Assembly (NCBI GenBank): GCA_016458225.1
Contig: JAEMGR010000001.1
Location: forward strand, 124,001 to 188,000
Length of the DNA stretch: 64,000 nt
Direction: 5' to 3'
Origin: Myxococcaceae bacterium JPH2
GTDB lineage: Bacteria; Myxococcota; Myxococcia; Myxococcales; Myxococcaceae
Below the pieces are notes generated by a model. It had not been told where the DNA came from and did not search any database. It saw only the letters and a list, made by a program, of their open reading frames with translations. The position numbers and the translations under genes are program-made. Positions 43,356 through 51,745 of the stretch are shown piece by piece; position 1 is the stretch's first letter; every line of letters begins with the position of its first letter.

Positions 43356-44486
43356 ATGCTCACCTCGCTCTCGCGCATCACCGCTCCGTCTCCGACGGGC
43401 TTCACAGACGCACCGGCGTCGACCGAGCCTGCTCCGGGCGCCATCCCCTCTCGAAGCGACTCCAGTTCACGGGATGCCCGTCCCGACAAGAAGACGTCGG
43501 AGGCCACTCCGTCTCGCGCAGCGGAAGTCAGCGCGCCCCGAGGACGGACACCTCGCCTCTCCGTCATCGCGCCGCACGAAGCACCGCGAATTCCGCAGCA
43601 GCCTCCGCTCAGCACCGCGCCTCTCGATGCATCGCGCAGCTCGACACAGGCGCGGTCCCTCCTCGAGCTTCTCGACGCGCCGCGCGCGGCGGGGCTCCCC
43701 TCCCCTATCGCCGCGCCGCTCGCACACGCTCGCTTCACGGGACTGCCGCAGCTCGCGGACGTGGCAGCGGGAGGACGGGTGCTAGGGCCGGGTTCTCGCG
43801 GCGAGGGATTGCGCGCCGTGCAGGCAGCGCTGCTGGACATGGGCTTCGCGCTGCTGAGTGGTGCGGACGGCATCCATGGCCCGGATACGACTCGCGCACT
43901 GCGCAACTTCCAGGTCCACGCGCGCTCGAAGTTCCCCGACGTGCGCTCCACGGGCGTGCTGGATACCGCCACGTTGCGCGCGCTCGACGCGCTCGCTCCG
44001 GCCCGAGGTACGCGTGGGCAATCCCGCCACGTGCCGATCCCCCTCTACGAAGGCCAGCCCGTGCGCATCGTGGTGGCCTTGCGCGAACACCGCACGTTCC
44101 TGTTCGACCCCGAGGGGAGGCTGCTGGACATCTTCCCCAACGCAGCGGGGACCGTGGCCACGCCCACGCACCGCGGACTCAAGGTCGTGCGCGCGAAGTT
44201 GGATCAAGTGGCGGCTGAAGCCGCGGGCGCGCGCCTGTGGAACGACCGCCACGTGTTCGGCGTGCGCATCCTCGACCTGTCGTGGGCCAACGGTGGCCAC
44301 TCGGGGGAGGAGCTGCATGGAACGAGCGCCCCCGCCCTGCTCGGCGGGGACGTGTCACACGGGTGCGTTCGCCACGACAACGAGCACATCGTCGCGATGT
44401 ACGACGCGCTCTCGGTCGGTGACCGCGTGGCTGTCGTGGAGACGGTGGACGACCCGAACCTCGGCGTCCCCGTGTCCGTGTCGTGA
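43356..44486 (+). CDS. L,D-transpeptidase (YkuD) with peptidoglycan-binding domain
   Basis: 376 residues from ATG 43356. Residues 1-125 are disordered Ser/Pro/Arg-rich; no classical signal peptide is apparent. A PG_binding_1-like domain spans about 140-213 (GSRGEGLRAVQAALLDMGF ... GPDTTRALRNFQ). The YkuD domain ends in HGT (321-323) and SHGCVR with catalytic C337. The enzyme makes 3-3 peptide crosslinks or attaches proteins to peptidoglycan. It converges on the AAA+ gene with only five bases between stops. GTG 43344 is an alternative start. Confidence 0.9.
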   Translation: MLTSLSRITAPSPTGFTDAPASTEPAPGAIPSRSDSSSRDARPDKKTSEATPSRAAEVSAPRGRTPRLSVIAPHEAPRIPQQPPLSTAPLDASRSSTQARSLLELLDAPRAAGLPSPIAAPLAHARFTGLPQLADVAAGGRVLGPGSRGEGLRAVQAALLDMGFALLSGADGIHGPDTTRALRNFQVHARSKFPDVRSTGVLDTATLRALDALAPARGTRGQSRHVPIPLYEGQPVRIVVALREHRTFLFDPEGRLLDIFPNAAGTVATPTHRGLKVVRAKLDQVAAEAAGARLWNDRHVFGVRILDLSWANGGHSGEELHGTSAPALLGGDVSHGCVRHDNEHIVAMYDALSVGDRVAVVETVDDPNLGVPVSVS

Positions 44487-44491
44487 GGCGC

Positions 44492-46249
44492 CTACTGCTC
44501 TTCCAGGAGCATCTTCAACTCACGGACGCGACGGCTGATGAAGTCTCGGTCCAAGGAGCGGAAGTTCTCCGGGAGCAGCTCGCGGCTGGTGCACTCCTGC
44601 ACGGCCACCAGGTTCTGGAGTTCGATCTCCAGCGGATAGCTGGGCGGCACGAAGTCCGCGAGCACGGCCTTGAGGTCGTCCTGCGTCACCTGCTCGCGGC
44701 CATCCGCGAGTGCATGGAACTTCGAGCGGACCATCACCGCTTCGATGTCCGCGCCGCTGAAGGCACGCACCTCTTTCGGGATGAAGGACGAGAACGACTC
44801 GATGCCCTCCACCGACACGCCCGTCTTCTTGCTCATCACCTTGAAGAGGTCGTCTCGCTCCGCATCGGTCTGCGGATAGAAGAGCGCGATGTGCTCCTCG
44901 GCGCGGCCCTGGCGCTTGAGGTCGATGGGCAGCAGGTCGGGTCGCGCCGTCATGAGGAACCAGACGATCTTGCCGCGGTACTGGGTGTTGCCCATGAAGG
45001 ACGCGATGGAGCCGAAGATGCGGCTGCTCGTGCCCGAGTCCCCACCCGAGTCGCGGTTGCCGAGGAACGTGTCCGCCTCGTCGATCATCACCGCCACGGG
45101 CCACAGGGCCTTGAGCAGGTTGAAGATCTTCTCCAGGTTGGCCTCGGTGACGCCCTGCCACTGGCTTCGGAAGTTCAGGAACTTCACCACCGGGATGCCA
45201 ATCTCCCCGGCGAAGCAGCTCACCATGAACGTCTTGCCCGTCCCCACGGGGCCGCTCAGCAGGTAGCCCATGGGCATCACCTCCAGGCGTCCCTTCTTCA
45301 GGGCCTGGGCGGCCTGCCGCAGCATCTGCTTGGCGCGGCCATGGCCCGCCACCGCGTCGAGCGTGTGCGCCGGCTCGATGAATTCCAGGAGGCCATGGCA
45401 CTCCGCCTGGATCATCTCCTTCTTCTTCTCCTTCAACAGCTCCGGCGTGATGCGCACCTCGCGCTCGAGCGCCTCGGTGAGGATGCGGTCGAGGTTGATG
45501 CGGGACAGACCCGCCGTCATCTTCGCCAGTCCGGCCAGCGGCACATCCGAGAGCGACTGGAGGCGCTTGCCCTCCAGCTTGGAGCGCACGTAGTCCAGGC
45601 GCTCTTCCTCGGTGGGCAGCGGCAGTTCGATGGGCGCCACGTACGGGTTGCGGCTGATACGCGGCGACATGTCCGCCAGGTTCTCGGCCAGCAGCACCAC
45701 GGACACGTCTCCCGCCAGGAGCTGCGGGTCATGCGCCCACTTGTCGAGCGTGGCCACGACGAAGCGGTCCTCGGCGGACAAGTGGCTCATCTCGCCACCG
45801 GGCACCAGCGTCTCCGCGAAGTCGATGATGAGCGCCATCGACCGGCCCTCGCTCAACCGCATGCGCAGGTAGTTCTCCAGAATCTGCAGCGCGCGGCCTG
45901 GATCGCGCGGCAGCACCTTGGAGAAGTCCGTGCCGTACATCGCGTCGTAACCGGCCATGGCCCGCTGCAGGTCCTTCTGCGTCTCGGGCGAGGCGGAGCG
46001 GATGCCGGACGAGCGGTCGTAGAAGAGGACGTGGTCGCGCCCACCAAAGAGTTCCTCGGAGAGGAACGTCTTGAGCGTGCCGAAGCCACGGCCACCGTCC
46101 TCCAGCATCAGCGGCTGGAGGTCTCGCACCGCGCCGTAGAGCAGGAAGGTGCTGACCGTCTTCGTGTAGTACTTGCGAGCGAGTTGCTGCGCCCACCTGG
46201 GCAGATCCGCCAGCGGATCCGCCTTGTTCACCTTGCGCACCTTCGTCAC
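44492..46249 (-). CDS. AAA+ ATPase with degenerate N-terminal and active C-terminal module
   Basis: 585 residues from GTG 46249 (AAGGGG seven bases upstream). The C-terminal module is active: Walker A GPVGTGKT (333-340), Walker B VAVMIDEAD (385-393), sensor WFLMTARPD, and an arginine-finger-like KRQGRAEEH. The first 290 residues look like a second AAA+ module with a Walker B-like MALIIDFAE, sensor-like SVVLLAEN and SPRISRNPY, but no Walker A. This suggests an unfoldase-type two-module protein. No protease or transmembrane domain is visible. Lies downstream of the membrane kinase; partner unknown. Confidence 0.88.
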   Translation of the reverse strand: MTKVRKVNKADPLADLPRWAQQLARKYYTKTVSTFLLYGAVRDLQPLMLEDGGRGFGTLKTFLSEELFGGRDHVLFYDRSSGIRSASPETQKDLQRAMAGYDAMYGTDFSKVLPRDPGRALQILENYLRMRLSEGRSMALIIDFAETLVPGGEMSHLSAEDRFVVATLDKWAHDPQLLAGDVSVVLLAENLADMSPRISRNPYVAPIELPLPTEEERLDYVRSKLEGKRLQSLSDVPLAGLAKMTAGLSRINLDRILTEALEREVRITPELLKEKKKEMIQAECHGLLEFIEPAHTLDAVAGHGRAKQMLRQAAQALKKGRLEVMPMGYLLSGPVGTGKTFMVSCFAGEIGIPVVKFLNFRSQWQGVTEANLEKIFNLLKALWPVAVMIDEADTFLGNRDSGGDSGTSSRIFGSIASFMGNTQYRGKIVWFLMTARPDLLPIDLKRQGRAEEHIALFYPQTDAERDDLFKVMSKKTGVSVEGIESFSSFIPKEVRAFSGADIEAVMVRSKFHALADGREQVTQDDLKAVLADFVPPSYPLEIELQNLVAVQECTSRELLPENFRSLDRDFISRRVRELKMLLEEQ

Positions 46250-46268
46250 GGGCACACCCCTTCCATGA

Positions 46269-46285
46269 ACTCCCCCCAGGGGAGT
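46269..46285 (-). terminator. Perfect hairpin just before the AAA+ gene
   Basis: ACTCCCC, loop CCA, GGGGAGT: 7-bp stem ending 20 nt upstream of the GTG start, near the ribosome site. Could terminate kinase transcripts or modulate AAA+ translation. Confidence 0.4.
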
Positions 46286-46291
46286 CTGCGC

Positions 46292-46313
46292 GCCCACCCC
46301 GCTCGGGGCGGGC
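46292..46313 (-). terminator. Hairpin after the Ser/Thr kinase gene
   Basis: GCCCACCCC, loop GCTC, GGGGCGGGC: nine positions with one A-C mismatch. It lies 24 nt after the kinase stop and is followed 7 nt later by a second hairpin. Confidence 0.4.
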
Positions 46314-46336
46314 CTCGACGTCCTACACCAACAACC

Positions 46337-48859
46337 CTAGTGGCAGCGCCCCGCCAGTCGCTTGAGCGAGCCCGACGCCGTCGCCTGATTCTCTCCAGCG
46401 GCAGGCGGAATCAGGTCCACGTCGAGGTCGGCGAAGCACTTGAGCCGGAGCGTCAGCTGACGCATTCCAGGCGGGACCTGGACGATGGCCGGCGTGATGG
46501 TCGTCAGCTCCTTGCCCCCGATGACGATGGTGGCGCCCGAGGGCTTGGAGTCCACGCGAACCTTGTAGCCATCCGTCTCCAGCTTGGCGGACACCTCCAA
46601 GGGGCTGACACCGGTGACGGGGATGCGCCGGATGAACGGCTTGTGGTTCGGCGCGGACACCTGCACGAGCAGCGTCTCACCCTGGACCTGGACGTCCTTG
46701 ATGAGCATGTCGCGGGCGCCCTGGGCCCGGACCACCTTGTCGTCGATCTTCACCTCCGCGTCGGCCGGATCCGTGGAGACGACGAGCGACATCGAGCGCG
46801 ACTGGCGCGTGAGGGCCACCTTCACCTGCGTGGGGCTGGCCCCTTCCGCCACCTGCACGGTCTGCGTGACGGTGTCGTAGCCTTCCGCGCTGACCACGAT
46901 GAGGGCCTGGCCCGCGGCCACCTGCTTGAGGACGAAGCCGTTGGAGGGGAACTTCTCGCCGGGCTGCGCATTGATGGAGACCTGCGCCTTGTCCTTCGCG
47001 TCGGTCGTCTTCAGCTCGACCATCACGTAGCCCTGCACAGGGGCACCCGGCCGGATCGCGAAGCCCACCGCGACCAGCAGGAGCAGGACACCCAACGCCG
47101 CGCCGCCGAAGACGATCCGCTTGTCGAGCGACTTCCGCGGCGCGCCGGGGATCGCATCCACCTGGGCGGTCGTGCGCTCAGAAGGGTCGTCCTCCTCAAC
47201 CCGCGGCGGCTGCGGGAATCGCGGCGGGGACGCGGCCTGGCGGGCAATGTGGGGCGGAATCCGAATCGCCTCGGAGGGCGACTCGGGACGAACGATGCGG
47301 GGCAGCTCGTTGTCACCCCGGCCCGGTCGGGGCGGCGCATCCACCGGGGACAAGGTGGGCACGTTGGTCAGCGAGGAGCGGGGCGGGGCCTGGGTCAGCC
47401 GCGGCGGCGAGGGCGGCAGCGGGGCCGGCGGAGGGATGACGGAGGTCTTGCCCGTCCTGTCCTCGTTCTCCTCGCCGTCACCGCCCGCGAGCGTGGCCTC
47501 GGACTCCAGCGGCGTGATGGCCCGGCCCACGGCGGCGCCCGGCTGCGTGGTGGGCTCCGGGGTGTCGCTGAAGACCTGATCCCGGTCCACCATCTGGGTG
47601 GCCAGATCCTCGTCCCCCTTGGGCGGCGGCGCGGCGGTGGCGGCCGTCAGCTTCGGCAGGGCCGTGAGCGTGGGCGCGCGACGCACAGCCTGCGGCGCGG
47701 AGGGCGCCGACGAGGCGGGGTTGGACGACCGAGGTGGCGGCGAGGCCACGGGGTCCACCACCGGCACCGGGTTGGCCGGCGCGGCGGGCACCGCCGGCAT
47801 GCTCTGCGTCATGGCCGGGGGCGGAGGTCCACTGAAGCCCGCCTCGATGGCGGCCAGCATGCCATCCGGCGGCCGGATGTCCGCGTACTCGGCGAGGCGC
47901 TGCTTCTCGCGCTCCACCTCTTCGGCGAACGTGGACTTCATGTACTGCATGAGGTCCTTGCGGCTGAAGATGGAGTCGCTGGTGATGAGGAAGCGCTGGA
48001 GGTCGTCGCCCAGCTCGCTGGCGTACTGGTAACGCTCGTCCACGTCCTTGGCGAGCGCCTTGAGGACGATGCGCTCCAGCGCCTCGGGGATGCGGCGGTT
48101 GTACGTGGAGGGCGGGGCCACCTCGGCCTTGCGCACCTTCTCCAGGACGCTGAAGTCGCTCTCGCCCACGAAGAGACGCTCGCCGGTGAGCATCTCGTAG
48201 AGACACACGCCGATGGCGAAGACGTCCGAGCGGCGATCCAACGGCAAGCCGCGGATCTGCTCCGGGCTCATGTAGCCGAACTTGCCCTTGAGGATGCCGG
48301 CCTGCGTCTTGGTCGCCTTGCCGGCCGCCTTGGCGATGCCGAAGTCGATGACCTTGACCTCGCCCTCGAAGGAGATGAGGACGTTCTGCGGCGAGATGTC
48401 GCGGTGGACGATGTTGAGGTCGCGCCCCATCCCGTCCTTCTTGCGGTGGGCGTAGTCGAGGCCCTCGCACATCTTGGCCACGCAGAAGGCCACCAGCGGG
48501 ACGGGCGCGGGCTCGCCCTTCTTGCGACAGCGGTCGAAGATCGCCCGCATGTCCTTGCCGGGGATGTACTCCATCGAGATGAAGTAGCTGGTCGCGATCT
48601 GCCCGAGTTCGTAGATCTGCGCGATGTTGGCGTGGGTCAGCTGGACGCTGATCTTCGCCTCATCGATGAACATCGAGATGAACTCTTCGTCCTCGGCGAT
48701 GTTCGGGAGGATGCGCTTGATGGCGACAAGTCGCTCGAAGCCACTCGCGCCGAATTGCTTGCCACGCCACACCTCCGCCATGCCGCCGATGTTGACTCGG
48801 TCCAGGAGGAGATACTTCCCGAACGGGATGGGCTGACGCTTCGGTTGGGAGGTCGTCAC
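46337..48859 (-). CDS. Membrane Ser/Thr protein kinase with PEGA-like extracytoplasmic region
   Basis: 840 residues. The kinase domain (residues 10-295) has the Gly-rich loop NIGGMAEVW, K48, HRD (152-154) in IVHRDISPQNVLI, DFG (172-174) and SPE (198-200). A Pro/Ser-rich linker (340-575) leads to one transmembrane helix at about 582-602. The exterior part (605-840) has beta repeats such as VVSTDPADAEVKIDDKVV and VRVDSKPSGATIVIGGKEL, typical of PEGA domains. Myxobacteria carry many such kinases, which act in development and stress. Substrate unknown. The start GTG 48859 lacks a strong ribosome site; a TTGACC/TAGGCT promoter is upstream. Confidence 0.95.
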   Translation of the reverse strand: MTTSQPKRQPIPFGKYLLLDRVNIGGMAEVWRGKQFGASGFERLVAIKRILPNIAEDEEFISMFIDEAKISVQLTHANIAQIYELGQIATSYFISMEYIPGKDMRAIFDRCRKKGEPAPVPLVAFCVAKMCEGLDYAHRKKDGMGRDLNIVHRDISPQNVLISFEGEVKVIDFGIAKAAGKATKTQAGILKGKFGYMSPEQIRGLPLDRRSDVFAIGVCLYEMLTGERLFVGESDFSVLEKVRKAEVAPPSTYNRRIPEALERIVLKALAKDVDERYQYASELGDDLQRFLITSDSIFSRKDLMQYMKSTFAEEVEREKQRLAEYADIRPPDGMLAAIEAGFSGPPPPAMTQSMPAVPAAPANPVPVVDPVASPPPRSSNPASSAPSAPQAVRRAPTLTALPKLTAATAAPPPKGDEDLATQMVDRDQVFSDTPEPTTQPGAAVGRAITPLESEATLAGGDGEENEDRTGKTSVIPPPAPLPPSPPRLTQAPPRSSLTNVPTLSPVDAPPRPGRGDNELPRIVRPESPSEAIRIPPHIARQAASPPRFPQPPRVEEDDPSERTTAQVDAIPGAPRKSLDKRIVFGGAALGVLLLLVAVGFAIRPGAPVQGYVMVELKTTDAKDKAQVSINAQPGEKFPSNGFVLKQVAAGQALIVVSAEGYDTVTQTVQVAEGASPTQVKVALTRQSRSMSLVVSTDPADAEVKIDDKVVRAQGARDMLIKDVQVQGETLLVQVSAPNHKPFIRRIPVTGVSPLEVSAKLETDGYKVRVDSKPSGATIVIGGKELTTITPAIVQVPPGMRQLTLRLKCFADLDVDLIPPAAGENQATASGSLKRLAGRCH

Positions 48860-48886
48860 GTGAGGGAGCGGTGTGGGTTCCGGGGG

Positions 48887-48916
48887 AGCCTAGCGATCGC
48901 ACATCCAGAGGGTCAA
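48887..48916 (-). promoter_or_regulatory. Putative promoter of the Ser/Thr kinase gene (TTGACC-N18-TAGGCT)
   Basis: On the minus strand TTGACC (48916-48911), an 18-bp spacer and TAGGCT (48892-48887), with 27 bases before GTG 48859. The layout matches the moxR promoter in sequence and spacing. Confidence 0.5.
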
Positions 48917-48969
48917 CCGTACGGGCAGTCTCATCGCATCACGAAGCCCGGGGAGGCTGTGACCCGCCG

Positions 48970-49761
48970 TCAAGGCTGGACAGAGGCCGCGCCGCGGTCC
49001 CCGCCATCCGGGACGCCTGTCAGCCCCAAACCAGCGCCGTCGCGAAAGGCGTCCCCCTCCCCGTCCTGGGCATCATCCCCGGCCTCATGCGGCCGGACTA
49101 GCACGAAGCGCGGCTCGCCTCCCGCGGAGAGCACCTCGGGCGCGCCGAAGCGCTTCTCGACGGGCAGGCCCACCAGGGTCACCCACGCGCCCTTCCGCTC
49201 GGGGGCCACGCAGTACAGGAGCGTGCCGGGGCGCACTCCCGGGGCCTCGCGAACAGGGCCCTGGCAGTCCTCGCGCACCTGGAGGGTGTACTCGGCCACG
49301 GGGTGGCCGTGCACCAGGTACGGCGGGCGCCCCAGCTCGGCCAGAATGGGCTGGAGGACGCGAGGGTCGGCCGGGACAGACAGGGGTGTGGCGAGCTGTT
49401 GCGCGGACTCCTGGAAGCGCTGGAGCGACATGGAGGCCATTTCCGCGGATGCGATGGGCACGCGGCTCTCGGCGAAGACGAGGTCCACGAAGAGCGCTCC
49501 CACCAGGAGGATGGGCGGCAGCCGGTACCCCTTGAAGCCCTCGGGCTTGCGGCGCAGAAGCCCCCAGAGGGTGACGGCCACCGTGCCCGCGGCGAGCACG
49601 AGCACCTCGGCGGGGCGGGACGCGGAGGGCAGCTCGCCGAACGCGGCCACCTCGGCGCCGCGCGCGCGCAGGGCATCCATGAGGTCCCCGCCATAAATCC
49701 AGCCGATGGCGGCCAGGCTCACCGCGTTGCCAACCAGCGTCTTTCGAGAGGGAAACGTCAT
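48970..49761 (-). CDS. Membrane protein of unknown function, last gene of the ABC operon
   Basis: 263 residues from ATG 49761, overlapping the permease stop (ATGA). Several hydrophobic segments lie in the first 110 residues (LVGNAVSLAAIGWIYGG, VLVLAAGTVAVTLWGLL, PPILLVGALFVDLVF), followed by a soluble extracytoplasmic domain. Not recognised. The C-terminal 40 residues are Gly/Asp-rich and probably disordered. Its position suggests a role with the ABC system. Confidence 0.72.
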   Translation of the reverse strand: MTFPSRKTLVGNAVSLAAIGWIYGGDLMDALRARGAEVAAFGELPSASRPAEVLVLAAGTVAVTLWGLLRRKPEGFKGYRLPPILLVGALFVDLVFAESRVPIASAEMASMSLQRFQESAQQLATPLSVPADPRVLQPILAELGRPPYLVHGHPVAEYTLQVREDCQGPVREAPGVRPGTLLYCVAPERKGAWVTLVGLPVEKRFGAPEVLSAGGEPRFVLVRPHEAGDDAQDGEGDAFRDGAGLGLTGVPDGGDRGAASVQP

Positions 49762-51038
49762 CCGGCGAGTGTCCTGGCGGGGTCGGTGGCCGCCGCGCGA
49801 CGGCTGGGGAAGTAAGCGCCGCAGAGCGCGGCGACAAGGCCGAGTACCACACCGCCCACCACCACCGGCCACGGGAAGGAGAAGAAGCTCTCGGGCTTGA
49901 ACGGAAAGCTGGGCAGGTAGCCAGACGCGAACCGGTCCACCACCAGCGCCAGCAGCAGCGCCACGGCGGTGCCCACCGCGCCGCCGAGCGCGCCCACCAC
50001 GCCAGCCTCCGCCAGCACGATGTTGCGCACATCCGAGCGCGAGGCGCCCACGGCCTGCATCACGCCAATCTCCCGAGCCCGAGCGCGCACGGACGCGGAC
50101 ATGGCATGGGCGATGTTCACCGCGGCCAGCAGGCAGATGAGGATGGACAGCAGCGCCAGGGCCGACGTGGTGAGCGCCACGGCCGCGCCTGCGTTCTCCG
50201 CGAGGCGACGCTCCTGGTCGTCGATTTCAAAGCCCATGGCCTTCACCGCCTCGACGAGCGCGGGCACTTGCGCCGGATCGCTCGCCACCAGGGTGACGCC
50301 CGTGAAGGTGTCCGCGTCCACGCCGGAGGCCCGGTTGAGCCGCACCGCGGTTTCGAGCGGGATGGTGATGCCCGCGAACATCGCGCGGTCCGAGGCGCCC
50401 ACCACCTGCGCCTGCGCGGCGGTGACGGGGCCGGGCGCGGTGGCCGCCACGTACGAGCGGTTGAACTCCACCGGGAAGCCGAACCCGACCAGCATGTTCG
50501 CCGACAGCTGGGGCAGCTTGCGCGCGGGGGCGAACGTCTTGTTGTACAGCTCCAGCAAGCGCGTGGACACGAGCGCGGGGATGGGCTGTCCCTCGCCCGC
50601 GTCCTTGAACTCGCCCATCGCCACGTCCGAGCGCACGAGCCCGGGGTCCACGCCCACCGCGAGGACCTCCATGCCCATGCGCAGCCGCGCGCCGAAGAAG
50701 CTGCCGTCGTAGCGCGTCACGGCCGGCACGCGGATGCCCATCTTCCGGTACGTGGCCTCCACGCCGGGCAGGGCCGCCAGCCGCTCGACAGCGGCCGCGT
50801 CCAGCTTGCCGCCGCCCAAGAGCGAGCCGAGCGACACCGCGGGCGGCACCACGTCCACCAGTCGCGAGTCCGTGGGGAAGATCTTCTCGCGAATCACCCG
50901 GCCTACGCCCAGCCCCAGTCCCACGAAGAAGACCAGCGCGCCCACGCCCATGGCGACACCGAACGCGGAGAAGAAGGCGCCCTTGCGCTCACGCGCGAGG
51001 CTCAGCCGCACCAACCGGGACAGCGCCTCCAACCTCAT
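49758..51038 (-). CDS. MacB/FtsX-type ABC transporter permease
   Basis: 426 residues from ATG 51038. FtsX-like domain order: N-terminal membrane helix (FFSAFGVAMGVGALVFFVGLGLGVG), a periplasmic domain of about 220 residues, then three helices (ALLSILICLLAAVNIAHAMSASVRARAREIGVMQAVGASRSDVRNIVLAEAGVVGALGG). The EIGVMQAVGAS motif is the hallmark of MacB/LolC permeases. With the ATPase upstream it probably exports or extracts a lipoprotein or envelope substrate. It overlaps both neighbours by 4 nt. Confidence 0.94.
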   Translation of the reverse strand: MRLEALSRLVRLSLARERKGAFFSAFGVAMGVGALVFFVGLGLGVGRVIREKIFPTDSRLVDVVPPAVSLGSLLGGGKLDAAAVERLAALPGVEATYRKMGIRVPAVTRYDGSFFGARLRMGMEVLAVGVDPGLVRSDVAMGEFKDAGEGQPIPALVSTRLLELYNKTFAPARKLPQLSANMLVGFGFPVEFNRSYVAATAPGPVTAAQAQVVGASDRAMFAGITIPLETAVRLNRASGVDADTFTGVTLVASDPAQVPALVEAVKAMGFEIDDQERRLAENAGAAVALTTSALALLSILICLLAAVNIAHAMSASVRARAREIGVMQAVGASRSDVRNIVLAEAGVVGALGGAVGTAVALLLALVVDRFASGYLPSFPFKPESFFSFPWPVVVGGVVLGLVAALCGAYFPSRRAAATDPARTLAG

Positions 51039-51745
51039 GGCGCCCCCCGCGAAGCGACCGGAGCGCTGGCGCTGGGCGCGGACTCCTCCACGAGTCGGCC
51101 CTCCTTGAGGCGCAGCACCCGGCGCGCCGCCGCGGACATCCGGTCCTCGTGCGTGACGGCCAGCACGGTCAGCCCCTCCTGGTGCAGCTCCTGGAACAGG
51201 CGGATGACGCCCGCGCCCGTGGCGGCGTCCAGGTTGCCGGTGGGCTCGTCGCACAGCAACAGGCGCGGGCCTCCGAAGAGCGCTCGGGCGATGGCCACCC
51301 GCTGCCGCTCGCCGCCGGACAACCGCACCGGCGCGCGGTCCTTCTTCTCCTTCAACCCCACGCGCTCCAACAAGGCCTCGGCGCGCTTGCGCGCATCCCC
51401 CGTGCCCGCGCCGAAGTGCGAGGGCAACAGCACGTTCTCCAGCGCGGACAGGTTGGGGATGAGGTGGAACGACTGGAAGACGAAGCCCACGTGGGTGTTG
51501 CGAAAACGCGCCAGGGCCTGGTCTCCCAGCCCGGACAGCCTCACGCCGCCGACCTCCACGTCGCCCCGGTAGTGGATGTCCAATCCACCGAGCAGGTGCA
51601 GCAGCGTGGACTTGCCGCTGCCAGACGGGCCTACCACCGCGACGAAGTCGCCGTCCTCCACATCCAGAGACATGCCATCGAGGACGCGCACGCGAGCGCC
51701 GTCCCCATCCTCGTATTCCTTCACGACATCACGAGCGCGAATCAC
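51035..51745 (-). CDS. ABC transporter ATP-binding protein (MacB/LolD type)
   Basis: 236 residues. Walker A GPSGSGKST (39-47), Q-loop in FVFQSFHLIPNLSALENVLLP, signature LSGGE (142-146), Walker B/D-loop LLCDEPTGNLD (164-173), and H-loop VTHED. Length and motifs match the LolD/MacB exporters that pair with FtsX-type permeases. GTG 51745 overlaps the lipoprotein stop. Part of a four-gene unit with the permease and two neighbours. Confidence 0.96.
   Translation of the reverse strand: MIRARDVVKEYEDGDGARVRVLDGMSLDVEDGDFVAVVGPSGSGKSTLLHLLGGLDIHYRGDVEVGGVRLSGLGDQALARFRNTHVGFVFQSFHLIPNLSALENVLLPSHFGAGTGDARKRAEALLERVGLKEKKDRAPVRLSGGERQRVAIARALFGGPRLLLCDEPTGNLDAATGAGVIRLFQELHQEGLTVLAVTHEDRMSAAARRVLRLKEGRLVEESAPSASAPVASRGAP

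Noticed and set aside
44483-49696. A 1737-codon open frame on the plus strand across the AAA+ and Ser/Thr kinase genes
   Set aside because: It is the antisense shadow of high-GC coding DNA: full of His/Arg/Leu runs, no domain, and both genes on the other strand have intact motifs.
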